Origin: Nanobdellota archaeon
GTDB taxonomy: Archaea; Nanobdellota; Nanobdellia; Pacearchaeales; GW2011-AR1
Assembly (NCBI GenBank): GCA_023397215.1
Contig: JAEWUG010000023.1
Span: forward strand, 1 to 21,859
Direction: 5' to 3'
DNA: 21,859 bases
Both the position numbers and the translations under genes were made by a program. This document shows, one piece after another, positions 13,080 to 20,426 of the stretch. How positions within the stretch are numbered: position 1 is the first letter of the stretch; every line of letters starts with the position of its first letter. Below the pieces are notes generated by a model. That model was not told where the DNA came from. It made no database searches and was given only the letters and a program-made list of their open reading frames with translations.

Positions 13080-14855
13080 ATGGTTATTACAAGAAAAGAA
13101 TTAATTCAAAAATATATTGATTATTTTAAATCTAGAGGTCATAAAAGAATATTAAATCATTCTTTGATTCCTGAAAATGATCCGACAGTTTTATTTACAA
13201 CTGCAGGTATGCATCCTTTAGTTCCTTATTTATTAGGTGAATCTCATCCTGAGGGTAAAAGACTTGTAAATGTTCAAAGGTGTATTAGAACAGGTGACAT
13301 AGAAAATGTAGGAGATACAACACATCATACTTTTTTTGAAATGTTAGGTAATTGGAGTTTAGGAGATTATTTTAAAAAAGACGCAATTGAAATGAGTTTT
13401 GAATTTTTAACTAAAGTTTTAGAGATTAATTTAGAAAGGTTTGCTGTGAGTTGTTTTATTGGAGACGATAATTCGCCCAAAGACATTGAAAGTGCTAAAA
13501 TTTGGGAAAGTTTAGGTGTAAAAAAAGAAAGAATTATTTTTTTATCTAAAAAAGATAATTGGTGGGGACCTGCAGGAAAAACAGGGCCTTGTGGACCAGA
13601 TACAGAAATGTTTTATTGGAAAGATAATAAAGAAAAACCACCTAAAATATTTAATCCAAAAGATTCAAGATGGGTAGAAATTTGGAATGATGTTTTAATG
13701 GGTTATAATAAAAATGAAAAAGGAAAATATATTGAAGCTAAACAAAAAAATATTGACACAGGAATGGGCGTTGAGAGAACAATCTCAATATTAAATGGTC
13801 TAGAAGATAATTATTTAGCAGATATGTGGATTAATATAATTAAAGAAATTGAATTAATCTCAAATAAAAAATATGAAGAAAATAAAAAAGAAATAAGAAT
13901 TATTGCAGATCACATAAAAGCAGCAACATTTATTATTTCTGACGGAGTTTTACCAGGAAATTTAGAACAAAGTTATGTTTTAAGAAGATTAATTAGAAGA
14001 GCAATTAGAATGCTTCGAAAATTAAATGTAAATATTGGAGAAGAAAAATATTCTATTACTAGAATTGCTAAAAAGGTTATAGATACATATGATGACTATG
14101 ATATATTACAAGAGAATAAACAAAAAATCTTAGAAATATTAAAAGAAGAAGAACAAAAGTTTAAAGAAACTCTTGAGAAAGGATTAAAAGAGTTTGAAAA
14201 GATTGCTAGACAAAATGAAATTACATGTAAAGATGCATTTTTATTATACCAAAGTTATGGTTTTCCATTAGAAATAATTCAAGAAATGGCTGATGAAAAA
14301 GGAATTAAAATAGATGTTGAAGGATTCTTAAAAGAATGTAAAACTCACCAAGAATTATCAAGAACAACTTCTTCAGGAAAATTTAAATCAGGATTAGCAG
14401 ATAATAGTGAAATGACAAAAAAACTTCATACTGCTACTCATTTATTAAATGAATCATTAAGAATTATATTAGATGACGAAACAATTCAACAAAAAGGATC
14501 TAATATCACACCAGAAAGATTAAGATTTGATTTTAATTTTTCTAGAAAATTAACAGAAGACGAACTACAAAAAATTGAAGATTTAATTAACTTAAAAATT
14601 CAATCAAATTTACCAATTGTTTGTAAAGTTATGAATTTAGAAAAGGCAAAAGAAAAAGGAGCAAAAGGAGTTTTTGATTCAAAATATGATTCAAAAGTTA
14701 AAGTATATAGTATTGGAAGTATTAATGAAGAATTTTCTAAGGAGATATGTGCAGGTCCTCATGTAAATAATACATCAGAATTAGGTCATTTTAAAATTAT
14801 TAAAGAAGAGTCTGTCGCATCAGGAATCCGTAGAATTAAAGCAAAATTAGAATAA
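13080..14855 (+). CDS. alaS: Alanyl-tRNA synthetase, short bacterial/CPR-like form
   Basis: 591 residues. The class II catalytic core begins at once (RKELIQKYIDYFKSRGHKRI) with TTAGMHPLVPYLLG, TGDIENVG and HHTFFEMLGNWSLGDYF, the bacterial AlaRS pattern. GPAGKTGPCGPDTEMFY and DTGMGVERT follow. The C-terminal editing domain has the zinc ligands HTATH (about 449-453) and CAGPH (557-561) and the closing GIRRIKAKLE. The protein stops there. It lacks the C-Ala/DHHA1 region that extends most AlaRS to 850-950 residues. The archaeal-type N-terminal extension with its cysteine motif is also absent. Such short forms occur in CPR bacteria and some DPANN archaea, so transfer from CPR is plausible. It charges tRNA-Ala and edits Ser/Gly errors. 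Confidence 0.93.
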   Translation: MVITRKELIQKYIDYFKSRGHKRILNHSLIPENDPTVLFTTAGMHPLVPYLLGESHPEGKRLVNVQRCIRTGDIENVGDTTHHTFFEMLGNWSLGDYFKKDAIEMSFEFLTKVLEINLERFAVSCFIGDDNSPKDIESAKIWESLGVKKERIIFLSKKDNWWGPAGKTGPCGPDTEMFYWKDNKEKPPKIFNPKDSRWVEIWNDVLMGYNKNEKGKYIEAKQKNIDTGMGVERTISILNGLEDNYLADMWINIIKEIELISNKKYEENKKEIRIIADHIKAATFIISDGVLPGNLEQSYVLRRLIRRAIRMLRKLNVNIGEEKYSITRIAKKVIDTYDDYDILQENKQKILEILKEEEQKFKETLEKGLKEFEKIARQNEITCKDAFLLYQSYGFPLEIIQEMADEKGIKIDVEGFLKECKTHQELSRTTSSGKFKSGLADNSEMTKKLHTATHLLNESLRIILDDETIQQKGSNITPERLRFDFNFSRKLTEDELQKIEDLINLKIQSNLPIVCKVMNLEKAKEKGAKGVFDSKYDSKVKVYSIGSINEEFSKEICAGPHVNNTSELGHFKIIKEESVASGIRRIKAKLE

Positions 14856-14890
14856 ATACTCACTTATTAAGAGTAAAAACTATGGATAAA

Positions 14891-14900
14891 ATATTTAAAT
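14891..14900 (+). promoter_or_regulatory. TATA-like box for the orphan gene at 14921
   Basis: ATATTTAAAT centred about 26 bp before the second ATG (14921) but only 13 bp before the first ATG (14909). This favours 14921 as the real start. Confidence 0.5.
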
Positions 14901-14920
14901 AAAATATTATGTTTAGTATA

Positions 14921-15514
14921 ATGGGAATTAATATACCCACTTACAAACCATGTATTATTTCTAATCCTAAGAAAAGGATAGTTTATGTTCGAATGCACCC
15001 TGAGAATCATGAAACAGGGGAATTATCTGATTGTGATGGATATTACCCAAAAGAAATTGATAATTATCATTTAAATCAGGTTGGCTTATTCATTAAACAT
15101 TCAAAAGAAGATATTAAAAGATTAGAAGATATGTGTAAAAGTTATAATAGGCCTTCATTAAAAATTATTAATCCATCAGAAAGTCAAGATTATAAAAAAC
15201 CTATTTCAGGAGAAACATCTTTTGTTGAATATTTAAGACAAAACTCAAAAAACATTTTAAATCCTATAAATTTTGTTTTAATTTATAATGATGAAAGTGT
15301 ACATCCAATTAAAATAATACCTTATCATAAAAAAGAAATACTTTCTTCTAATTCTGAAGATAAAGTAATAGAATGGTCAAAAGATATAGTTGATCCGAAA
15401 TATTATGAAAAAAGTATTAAATCACTTTCAGAATTATTAAGATTTTATCAAAGTTTAAAAGACAAAGAAGAATTATTTCAATTACCTCTTGAATGGACAC
15501 CTTATGCTTCTTAA
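14921..15514 (+). CDS. Hypothetical protein
   Basis: 197 residues from the ATG at 14921 (MGINIPTYKP). An ATG at 14909 would add four residues but lies too close to the TATA box. I do not recognise the family. The chain is soluble with mixed charge and no signal or membrane segment. The N-terminal part has short strands (CIISNPKKRIVYVRMHPEN) and the sequence CDGYYPKEID near residue 45. The C-terminal 50 residues are helical (EDKVIEWSKDIVDPKYYEKSIKSLSELLRFYQSL). No catalytic motif stands out. It ends four bases from the stop of the convergent pheS gene. Neighbouring alaS is on the same strand but about 50-65 bp away, with a separate promoter. Confidence 0.68.
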   Translation: MGINIPTYKPCIISNPKKRIVYVRMHPENHETGELSDCDGYYPKEIDNYHLNQVGLFIKHSKEDIKRLEDMCKSYNRPSLKIINPSESQDYKKPISGETSFVEYLRQNSKNILNPINFVLIYNDESVHPIKIIPYHKKEILSSNSEDKVIEWSKDIVDPKYYEKSIKSLSELLRFYQSLKDKEELFQLPLEWTPYAS

Positions 15515-15518
15515 TTAA

Positions 15519-17036
15519 TTATTTATTCCAAAATTTCATTTCTCTTAATTGTTTAATATTATTTTTGTACATGTCTCTTAAATCTAAAATATTATAATAT
15601 TCCATTATTATTCTATCAAAACCAGGACCCCAAGCTAAAACAGGTATATGTCTACCAAATATCGGAATTGTAACCTCTGGTCTAAACATTCCAGCACCAC
15701 CTAATTCTACCCACTTTTTATGTACTGGATGAAATATATCTAATTCTAAACTTGGTTCTGTATAAGGGAAATAAGCAGGCCTTATTCTGACTTTTTCATA
15801 TCCCATTTTATTAAAGAATTGAATTAAATAACCTAATAATTGTCTAAAATTTGCATTCTCGTCTATTACAATCCCTTCTGTTTGATTAAATTCAAAACCA
15901 TGAGACCAATCTACTGTTTCATTTCTAAAACACTTTCCTAATGCAAAATATTTTGCAGGGAATTCTTTTGATTGTGCAATTTTATGAAGAGTTTGAATTG
16001 ACCAAGGAGTTGTATGAGTCCTAAGTAATACTTTTTTAGCATCATCTTCATTCCATTTATTACACCAACCTAAACTATTATCACATTTTCCTTCATGGGC
16101 TTTTAATACTTGTTCCACAATTTTTTTATTAGGTAATTCACCAATAAAATCTTTTAAGAAAAAAGTATCTTGCATTTCTCTTACTGGATGATCTTGTGCA
16201 GTAAATAAAGCATCAAAATTATAAAAACCTGTAATTACTGTATCACCAACCATTTCTTTAAAACCCATGTCTAACCAAATTTGCTTTGCATAATCTGTTG
16301 CTTGATTTACAAAATGTCTTTTACCACCATAAATTTTAGGAACAGGACTTTCCAAATTATATCTCCTAAATTTTCTTCCTTTCCAATAATTTGATTTAAT
16401 TAATTTAGGAGTCAATTGTTCAATTAATTCTTCTGACAAATTTTCATTGGATATTTCTAAACCTAATTTTGTTAATTTTATTTTAATTTCCTTTTTTTCT
16501 TTTAATTCAATAATTTGTTTTCTTTTCTTTAAGTTTTCATAAGCTAATTTTTCTTGGGGTTCTAATGAATCAATTTCTCTTGGTAATGTTTTAATAAAAT
16601 CTTCTTCCAAAAAATTCTTTGCAACATCATCACCAGAAGCAATAAGTTCTAAAGAATCATTATTTATATTAATAAAGACTTTTTTCTTTAGTGTACCTAT
16701 AGCTACTTTAATTTCATTTTCATTTAATTTACAATTTTGTTTAACTTCATCTAAAGTAACATTTCTTTTTTTAAATAAAAAATTAAGTAATGTTCTTTCA
16801 GGTAAATTTGTTTTATTATATTGAATTCCTAAAACACCTAAGTCTATAATATTTTTATTTTCAGACTTTAATTCAACTAAACTTTTTGACTCTAAAAAAG
16901 TACTTGCTCTTAAGATGGTTGTTTTATCTAAATTGTCCTTAATTAATTTATCTAATTCTTGAAATTCATTATTTAATAAAGGAATTAATTTTCTCTCAAT
17001 AGGTGATAAAGATTCTATTATTTCTAAATTATTCAT
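15519..17036 (-). CDS. pheS: Phenylalanyl-tRNA synthetase alpha subunit, archaeal/eukaryal type
   Basis: 505 residues from the ATG at 17036. A frame extending to 17051 exists, but the TATA box sits about 26 bp before 17036. Residues 1-170 hold winged-helix-like repeats, the tRNA-binding N-terminus of archaeal/eukaryal PheRS alpha. The class II core follows: WLDMGFKEM, FDALFTAQDHPVREMQDTFF, and motif 2 FRNETVDWSHGFEFNQTEG. Motif 3 follows in MFRPEVTIPIFGRHIPVLAWGPGFDRIIMEYY. The enzyme charges tRNA-Phe as an alpha2beta2 tetramer; the beta subunit gene pheT is not in this window. It is monocistronic as far as can be seen, convergent with the orphan before it and divergent from the membrane-protein cluster. 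Confidence 0.95.
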   Translation of the reverse strand: MNNLEIIESLSPIERKLIPLLNNEFQELDKLIKDNLDKTTILRASTFLESKSLVELKSENKNIIDLGVLGIQYNKTNLPERTLLNFLFKKRNVTLDEVKQNCKLNENEIKVAIGTLKKKVFININNDSLELIASGDDVAKNFLEEDFIKTLPREIDSLEPQEKLAYENLKKRKQIIELKEKKEIKIKLTKLGLEISNENLSEELIEQLTPKLIKSNYWKGRKFRRYNLESPVPKIYGGKRHFVNQATDYAKQIWLDMGFKEMVGDTVITGFYNFDALFTAQDHPVREMQDTFFLKDFIGELPNKKIVEQVLKAHEGKCDNSLGWCNKWNEDDAKKVLLRTHTTPWSIQTLHKIAQSKEFPAKYFALGKCFRNETVDWSHGFEFNQTEGIVIDENANFRQLLGYLIQFFNKMGYEKVRIRPAYFPYTEPSLELDIFHPVHKKWVELGGAGMFRPEVTIPIFGRHIPVLAWGPGFDRIIMEYYNILDLRDMYKNNIKQLREMKFWNK

Positions 17037-17056
17037 ATAAAATAAATACAATCTGT

Positions 17057-17066
17057 GTTTTTAAGT
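17057..17066 (-). promoter_or_regulatory. TATA-like box for pheS
   Basis: CTTAAAAACA on the minus strand, centred about 26 bp upstream of the ATG at 17036. Confidence 0.5.
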
Positions 17067-17087
17067 TTTAAGTAAAATTACTAAAAG

Positions 17088-17097
17088 TTTATAAATA
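17088..17097 (+). promoter_or_regulatory. TATA box for membrane gene 1 (17117)
   Basis: TTTATAAATA centred about 25 bp before the ATG. It lies back to back with the pheS box, 21 bp away. Confidence 0.6.
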
Positions 17098-17116
17098 ATT
17101 AAATTATTAAATTATT

Positions 17117-17998
17117 ATGAAAAATAATAAATTATTATTTGGTTTCTTATTTTTAGTAATTATTAGTTTTATCAGTTTCTCTCAAACAGCACCATATCAA
17201 ACAAATCCAATTAATTCTGAAGATGTTAGTGAGGGTATGAGTTCAGGAGTTGATTTTATTAAAGCAATTGGAGATGGATTAGCACCTCTATTTGAATGGA
17301 TTCTTGGAAATGCAGAAACAACAGAATTAGGTTTAAGTAGTGATATTTTAATTAGAATTGTTTTTTTCAGTGTTATATTAAGTTTATTATGGATTACATT
17401 ATCTAATATAGAATTATTTAATGAGAAAAGACCTATTTTATCAATTTTAAGTATTGGTTTAAGTTTAATTATTACAAGAGGTATTTTTGCAATAGATGTT
17501 TTAAGAGAAATATTAATGCCTTATAATGTATTAGGAGTTACATTAATCTCAGTAATACCTTTTATTATATTCTTTATATTTGTTGAAAAAGGTTTACCTG
17601 GAACATCTAACAAAATATTAAGAAAAATTTTATGGGTATTCTATTCTGTTGTATTCTTTGCAATGGTAATTAGTTTATATAGATCCGGTAGTCAATACTC
17701 TTGGGTTTATTCATTAGTTGTATTTTTATCCATCCTTATGTCTATTTTTGATGGAACAATACAAAAAATGTTTAATAAAATTAAAGTTGATAAAGTAAAA
17801 GGAGTTCATAATATGAAAATGTTAGAACATTACAATAAATTAAGAATAGAGCTTACACAGAAATATAAAGATTTTGAAACAGCTGGAACTCCAAATTCAT
17901 ATACTAGACATTTTGCACCAACTTCTAAAATAAAAGGCTATCAAGCTTTAGAAAAAGATTTAATTGAGATTGATAAAAAAATAAGTAAATTATCTTAA
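17117..17998 (+). CDS. Lineage-specific membrane protein, cluster member 1
   Basis: 293 residues. A signal peptide or anchor spans residues 5-22 and ends at SFSQTA. An exported stretch follows (24-75), then about five hydrophobic segments (78-97, 106-120, 137-157, 170-188, 196-210). The C-terminal tail (218-293) is charged, helical and Lys-rich. It is a clear paralogue of the next gene. Both have TR after the second core segment, LxPYxxxG, a PF 13 residues after that Pro, LRKILW, and FDGTIQ exactly 43 residues after LRKILW. No known transport, enzyme or secretion family fits. The core may form a homo- or hetero-oligomeric pore or scaffold, but that is a guess from topology. It has its own TATA box. 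Confidence 0.8.
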   Translation: MKNNKLLFGFLFLVIISFISFSQTAPYQTNPINSEDVSEGMSSGVDFIKAIGDGLAPLFEWILGNAETTELGLSSDILIRIVFFSVILSLLWITLSNIELFNEKRPILSILSIGLSLIITRGIFAIDVLREILMPYNVLGVTLISVIPFIIFFIFVEKGLPGTSNKILRKILWVFYSVVFFAMVISLYRSGSQYSWVYSLVVFLSILMSIFDGTIQKMFNKIKVDKVKGVHNMKMLEHYNKLRIELTQKYKDFETAGTPNSYTRHFAPTSKIKGYQALEKDLIEIDKKISKLS

Positions 17999-18006
17999 AG
18001 ACAAAA

Positions 18007-18016
18007 TTTTATAAAC
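18007..18016 (+). promoter_or_regulatory. TATA box for membrane gene 2 (18037)
   Basis: TTTTATAAAC centred about 26 bp before the ATG at 18037, in a 38-bp gap. Despite tight packing, the paralogue has its own promoter. Confidence 0.6.
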
Positions 18017-18036
18017 AAGTTTAATATTATTATTTC

Positions 18037-18801
18037 ATGAAAACAAAAAATTTTATTTTATGTTTATTAATTTTTAGTGTATCTTTAATTTTTATTCTAC
18101 CCTTCAATTCTGCTGATTTAGGAAATAATTTAGAAATGGGTAGTAATCAAGTAATAGATGCTTTTAGTTCTATTTTAAATCCTTTTTTTACTATTTTATT
18201 TGGAGGAATAACAGGTTTTTTATTTGAAAAAGTTATTTTCTTATTTATAATTGGAACACTTGTCTTTGCTATATTAAATAAGATAGATATTTTTAGTGAG
18301 AATAAAAAGGTTTTATGGATAATTACAATTAGTGTTGCATTACTCTCAACAAGATTTTTAGTTGATAGTGAATTAATTTTTAATATATTACTTCCTTATA
18401 CTATTTTTGGGGTTGTTATGACTAGTTTTTTACCATTTATTGTTTATTTCTTTTTTGTAACAAAATTTGAGAGTTCTACATTAAGAAAAATCTTATGGTG
18501 TGCATTTGGTGTAGTATTTGTTTTTATTTGGTATACAAGATATAATCAAATTGGAGGACTTTCTTGGATGTATTTTATAACTGCATTAGTTTCGTTTTTG
18601 TTTTTATTATTTGATGGAACAATTCAGAGAAGTATGATTAAATCACAATTTGAAAAACAAAGACAAGATGAAAAAGAAGAGTTAAGAGCAAGTATTATGA
18701 AAGAAAGAGAAGACTTAATCAAGAATAAAAATCATTATTCTGAAAAATATTTTGATAAAAAATTAAAAAACTTACAAAAGACATTAGAGAAAATAAGATA
18801 A
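18037..18801 (+). CDS. Lineage-specific membrane protein, cluster member 2 (paralogue of member 1)
   Basis: 254 residues. A signal peptide spans residues 4-26 (cut probably near NSADLG). A short exported amphipathic stretch follows, including VIDAFSSILNPFFTILFGG, then about five hydrophobic segments. TR lies at 105-106, LLPYTIFG at 118-125, LRKILW at 149-154 and FDGTIQ at 192-197. All are collinear with the preceding gene, and the last two have identical spacing, so one arose by tandem duplication. The tail (200-254) is a highly charged coiled coil rich in Lys, Arg and Glu. The exported N-terminal part is shorter than in its paralogue and almost unrelated, so the two may face different partners. 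No named family is recognised. Confidence 0.8.
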   Translation: MKTKNFILCLLIFSVSLIFILPFNSADLGNNLEMGSNQVIDAFSSILNPFFTILFGGITGFLFEKVIFLFIIGTLVFAILNKIDIFSENKKVLWIITISVALLSTRFLVDSELIFNILLPYTIFGVVMTSFLPFIVYFFFVTKFESSTLRKILWCAFGVVFVFIWYTRYNQIGGLSWMYFITALVSFLFLLFDGTIQRSMIKSQFEKQRQDEKEELRASIMKEREDLIKNKNHYSEKYFDKKLKNLQKTLEKIR

Positions 18802-18813
18802 ATTAGCTAAATC

Positions 18814-18823
18814 TTTATAAATA
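18814..18823 (+). promoter_or_regulatory. TATA box for membrane gene 3 (leadered transcript)
   Basis: TTTATAAATA lies about 64 bp before the ATG at 18882. The predicted start near 18845 leaves a leader of about 37 bases that holds the Shine-Dalgarno. Confidence 0.5.
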
Positions 18824-18867
18824 TTTATAGTCTATTATTTTTAATTAAAATTAATATATTTAATTGA

Positions 18868-18875
18868 AAGGAGGT
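18868..18875 (+). promoter_or_regulatory. Strong Shine-Dalgarno that fixes the start of membrane gene 3
   Basis: AAGGAGGT, a near-perfect match to the 3' end of 16S rRNA, lies six bases before the ATG at 18882. The earlier in-frame ATG at 18864 lies upstream of this site and would translate through it, so 18882 is the start. Confidence 0.7.
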
Positions 18876-18881
18876 TTTTAT

Positions 18882-19541
18882 ATGGCAAACGATAAACTTT
18901 TAGATAAGATTAAGAATAAAAATAAATGGGTTGTTACAGGTCTTACTATTCTTGGTTTTGTTGTTTTGTTTTTTATTTGGTGGTTTTTATTAAATGTAGT
19001 AATTATGCCTCTTATAAATATTGCACCTGAGTGGGGTGCTCAAGTTACTGCAGCAGCAATTGATGCACCAGATTTTTTAGTGAATTTATTTGGAAATGAT
19101 ATTTTTGCTTCTTGGAATTCTTTAATTGTTTTCATAGCAGTATTCTTTATGTTACTCTTTGCACTTGCAGATATGATTAGTTCATTTAGTACTTTTAAAA
19201 AAGGGACTTCTTGGATTCTTGCATTTGGTTTAGGAATTATAGGAATTTTTACTGGGGCTATGAATATGATTATTGTTAAATTATTTGGTGGTGTTGCAAC
19301 AATTGGTGCAATAGGTATTGCATTAATAATTCTTTGGGCAATAATTATTGCTGTGACTACAAATCTTTTAATTGGATGGACTGGAATCAGAGAGATGAGA
19401 CAACAAAGTAAAAAAAAGAAAAATGCTATGGCTGGAGTAAAAGCTATAGGAGATAATTTAAGAACAGCATACCAAGTAAATAAAGAGATTTCAAAATCAG
19501 CTCAAGAAATTGGTGAAGAAGAAAGTAAAGAAAACAAATAA
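18882..19541 (+). CDS. Lineage-specific membrane protein, cluster member 3
   Basis: 219 residues from the ATG at 18882. There is no cleavable signal: residues 1-15 are charged (MANDKLLDKIKNKNK), followed by a membrane anchor at 17-41. A short outer stretch with APEWGAQ and AAAIDAPDFLV follows. The hydrophobic core has three or four segments (about 79-100, 110-127, 137-165). Residues 170-219 form a charged tail rich in Lys, Gln and Glu. The layout echoes its neighbours, although no clear sequence match to members 1 and 2 is seen. The core is richer in Gly and Ala (GGVATIGAIGIALII), which suggests tight helix packing. The strong ribosome-binding site, unusual for a first gene here, suggests it is made in larger amounts. 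Function unknown. Confidence 0.8.
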   Translation: MANDKLLDKIKNKNKWVVTGLTILGFVVLFFIWWFLLNVVIMPLINIAPEWGAQVTAAAIDAPDFLVNLFGNDIFASWNSLIVFIAVFFMLLFALADMISSFSTFKKGTSWILAFGLGIIGIFTGAMNMIIVKLFGGVATIGAIGIALIILWAIIIAVTTNLLIGWTGIREMRQQSKKKKNAMAGVKAIGDNLRTAYQVNKEISKSAQEIGEEESKENK

Positions 19542-19556
19542 AAATTTTTAATTTAG

Positions 19557-19583
19557 TCTCTTTAATTTTTTAGAGATTTTTTT
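19557..19583 (+). terminator. Possible hairpin/T-run terminator after membrane gene 3
   Basis: TCTCT (19557-19561) can pair with AGAGA (19572-19576) across a T-rich loop and is followed by seven Ts. The stem is short, but the T-run alone is typical of archaeal termination. Confidence 0.4.
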
Positions 19584-19599
19584 ATTTTTAATAAGTAAA

Positions 19600-19610
19600 T
19601 ATTTATAAAT
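19600..19610 (+). promoter_or_regulatory. TATA box for membrane gene 4
   Basis: TATTTATAAAT is centred about 26 bp before the ATG at 19631 and 20 bp before the ATG at 19625, which favours 19631. A weak GAGG at 19617-19620 lies between box and start. Confidence 0.5.
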
Positions 19611-19630
19611 AAAAAAGAGGATATATGATT

Positions 19631-20395
19631 ATGAAAAACAAAGGTTTATTTCTGTTAATTTTATTTTTTTTAATAACATTTAATTTTAACATAGTTTTAG
19701 GAAATGAACCCAATATAGATATTTTAGAAGAAGATGTTGGTAAAATTCAAAGTCTTGTAGAAGATGGAATAAATATTTATAATCCTGAAACTAATGAAAT
19801 AAATAAAGATAAATTAGATTCTTATTTTCCAAAAACTAAGTTTGAAGAAAAAATAATAGAATTTAATCAAATGTTTGATGAAGCAAATAATTCTTGGGCT
19901 CCTTTTCTTTTTGGGATGAAAATAGAACTAAGTTTAGTCTTTATTTTAAATTTGTATTTTATTCTTTTATTTTTAGTTATTTTTATTTTTGATATAAAAA
20001 AGATTTTTTTCATGTTTAATTTCAATAAACTTATATTCTTCTTATTTGGTTTTTCTATATTTATAGTATTCTTATTCACAAGATTAAATTTAGCTTTAGC
20101 AAGATATTTCACAGAACTAATTCTTTTTATTTGGGCAAAAGTTATTCCAATTGGTTTTATTGTAGCAATTATTTTTGCAATAATACTTATATTATTATTT
20201 ATATTTTCACCAAAAATTATGTTAATTATAACAAAAAAATTAAATGAATTAAAAAAGAAAAGAGATGAGAAAAAAAGAGAAGAAAGAATAAATAAAAATG
20301 TTCAACTAGCGGAGAATAAAACTCAAATAATTGGAGAAGTAAGTGATAAATTAACAAGTTCTCTTGATATTAATAATTTAGATAAAAAAGAATAA
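19631..20395 (+). CDS. Lineage-specific membrane protein, cluster member 4
   Basis: 254 residues from the ATG at 19631; an ATG at 19625 would add two residues. Residues 5-23 form a signal peptide ending near VLGNEP. An acidic exported stretch of about 70 residues follows (25-90). Then come hydrophobic segments at about 100-120, 134-150 and 170-192, and a basic helical tail (200-254) with LKKKRDEKKREER. FLFTRLNLALARY (147-159) places TR at the end of the second core segment, as in members 1 and 2, so it may be a distant relative. No named family is recognised. It probably works with the three genes before it. Confidence 0.78.
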   Translation: MKNKGLFLLILFFLITFNFNIVLGNEPNIDILEEDVGKIQSLVEDGINIYNPETNEINKDKLDSYFPKTKFEEKIIEFNQMFDEANNSWAPFLFGMKIELSLVFILNLYFILLFLVIFIFDIKKIFFMFNFNKLIFFLFGFSIFIVFLFTRLNLALARYFTELILFIWAKVIPIGFIVAIIFAIILILLFIFSPKIMLIITKKLNELKKKRDEKKREERINKNVQLAENKTQIIGEVSDKLTSSLDINNLDKKE

Positions 20396-20396
20396 T

Positions 20397-20406
20397 AATT
20401 ATAAAT
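20397..20406 (+). promoter_or_regulatory. TATA box for the EndoQ gene
   Basis: AATTATAAAT centred about 26 bp before the ATG at 20427. It is followed by a run of eight Ts (20411-20418) that may end the upstream transcript. Confidence 0.55.
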
Positions 20407-20426
20407 AAGCTTTTTTTTATTTTAGT

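Noticed and set aside
18845..18881. Riboswitch in the leader of membrane gene 3
   Set aside because: The predicted leader is only about 37 bases, AT-rich, and shows no stem structure beyond the Shine-Dalgarno.
19867..20112. Minus-strand Lys-rich open frame of 81 codons
   Set aside because: The complement of hydrophobic codons in membrane gene 4; typical antisense composition.
17117..20395. Assignment of the membrane cluster to a type IV secretion or conjugation system
   Set aside because: The signal-plus-hydrophobic-core layout is suggestive, but no VirB4/VirD4-like ATPase, relaxase or pilin motif is present in the window.
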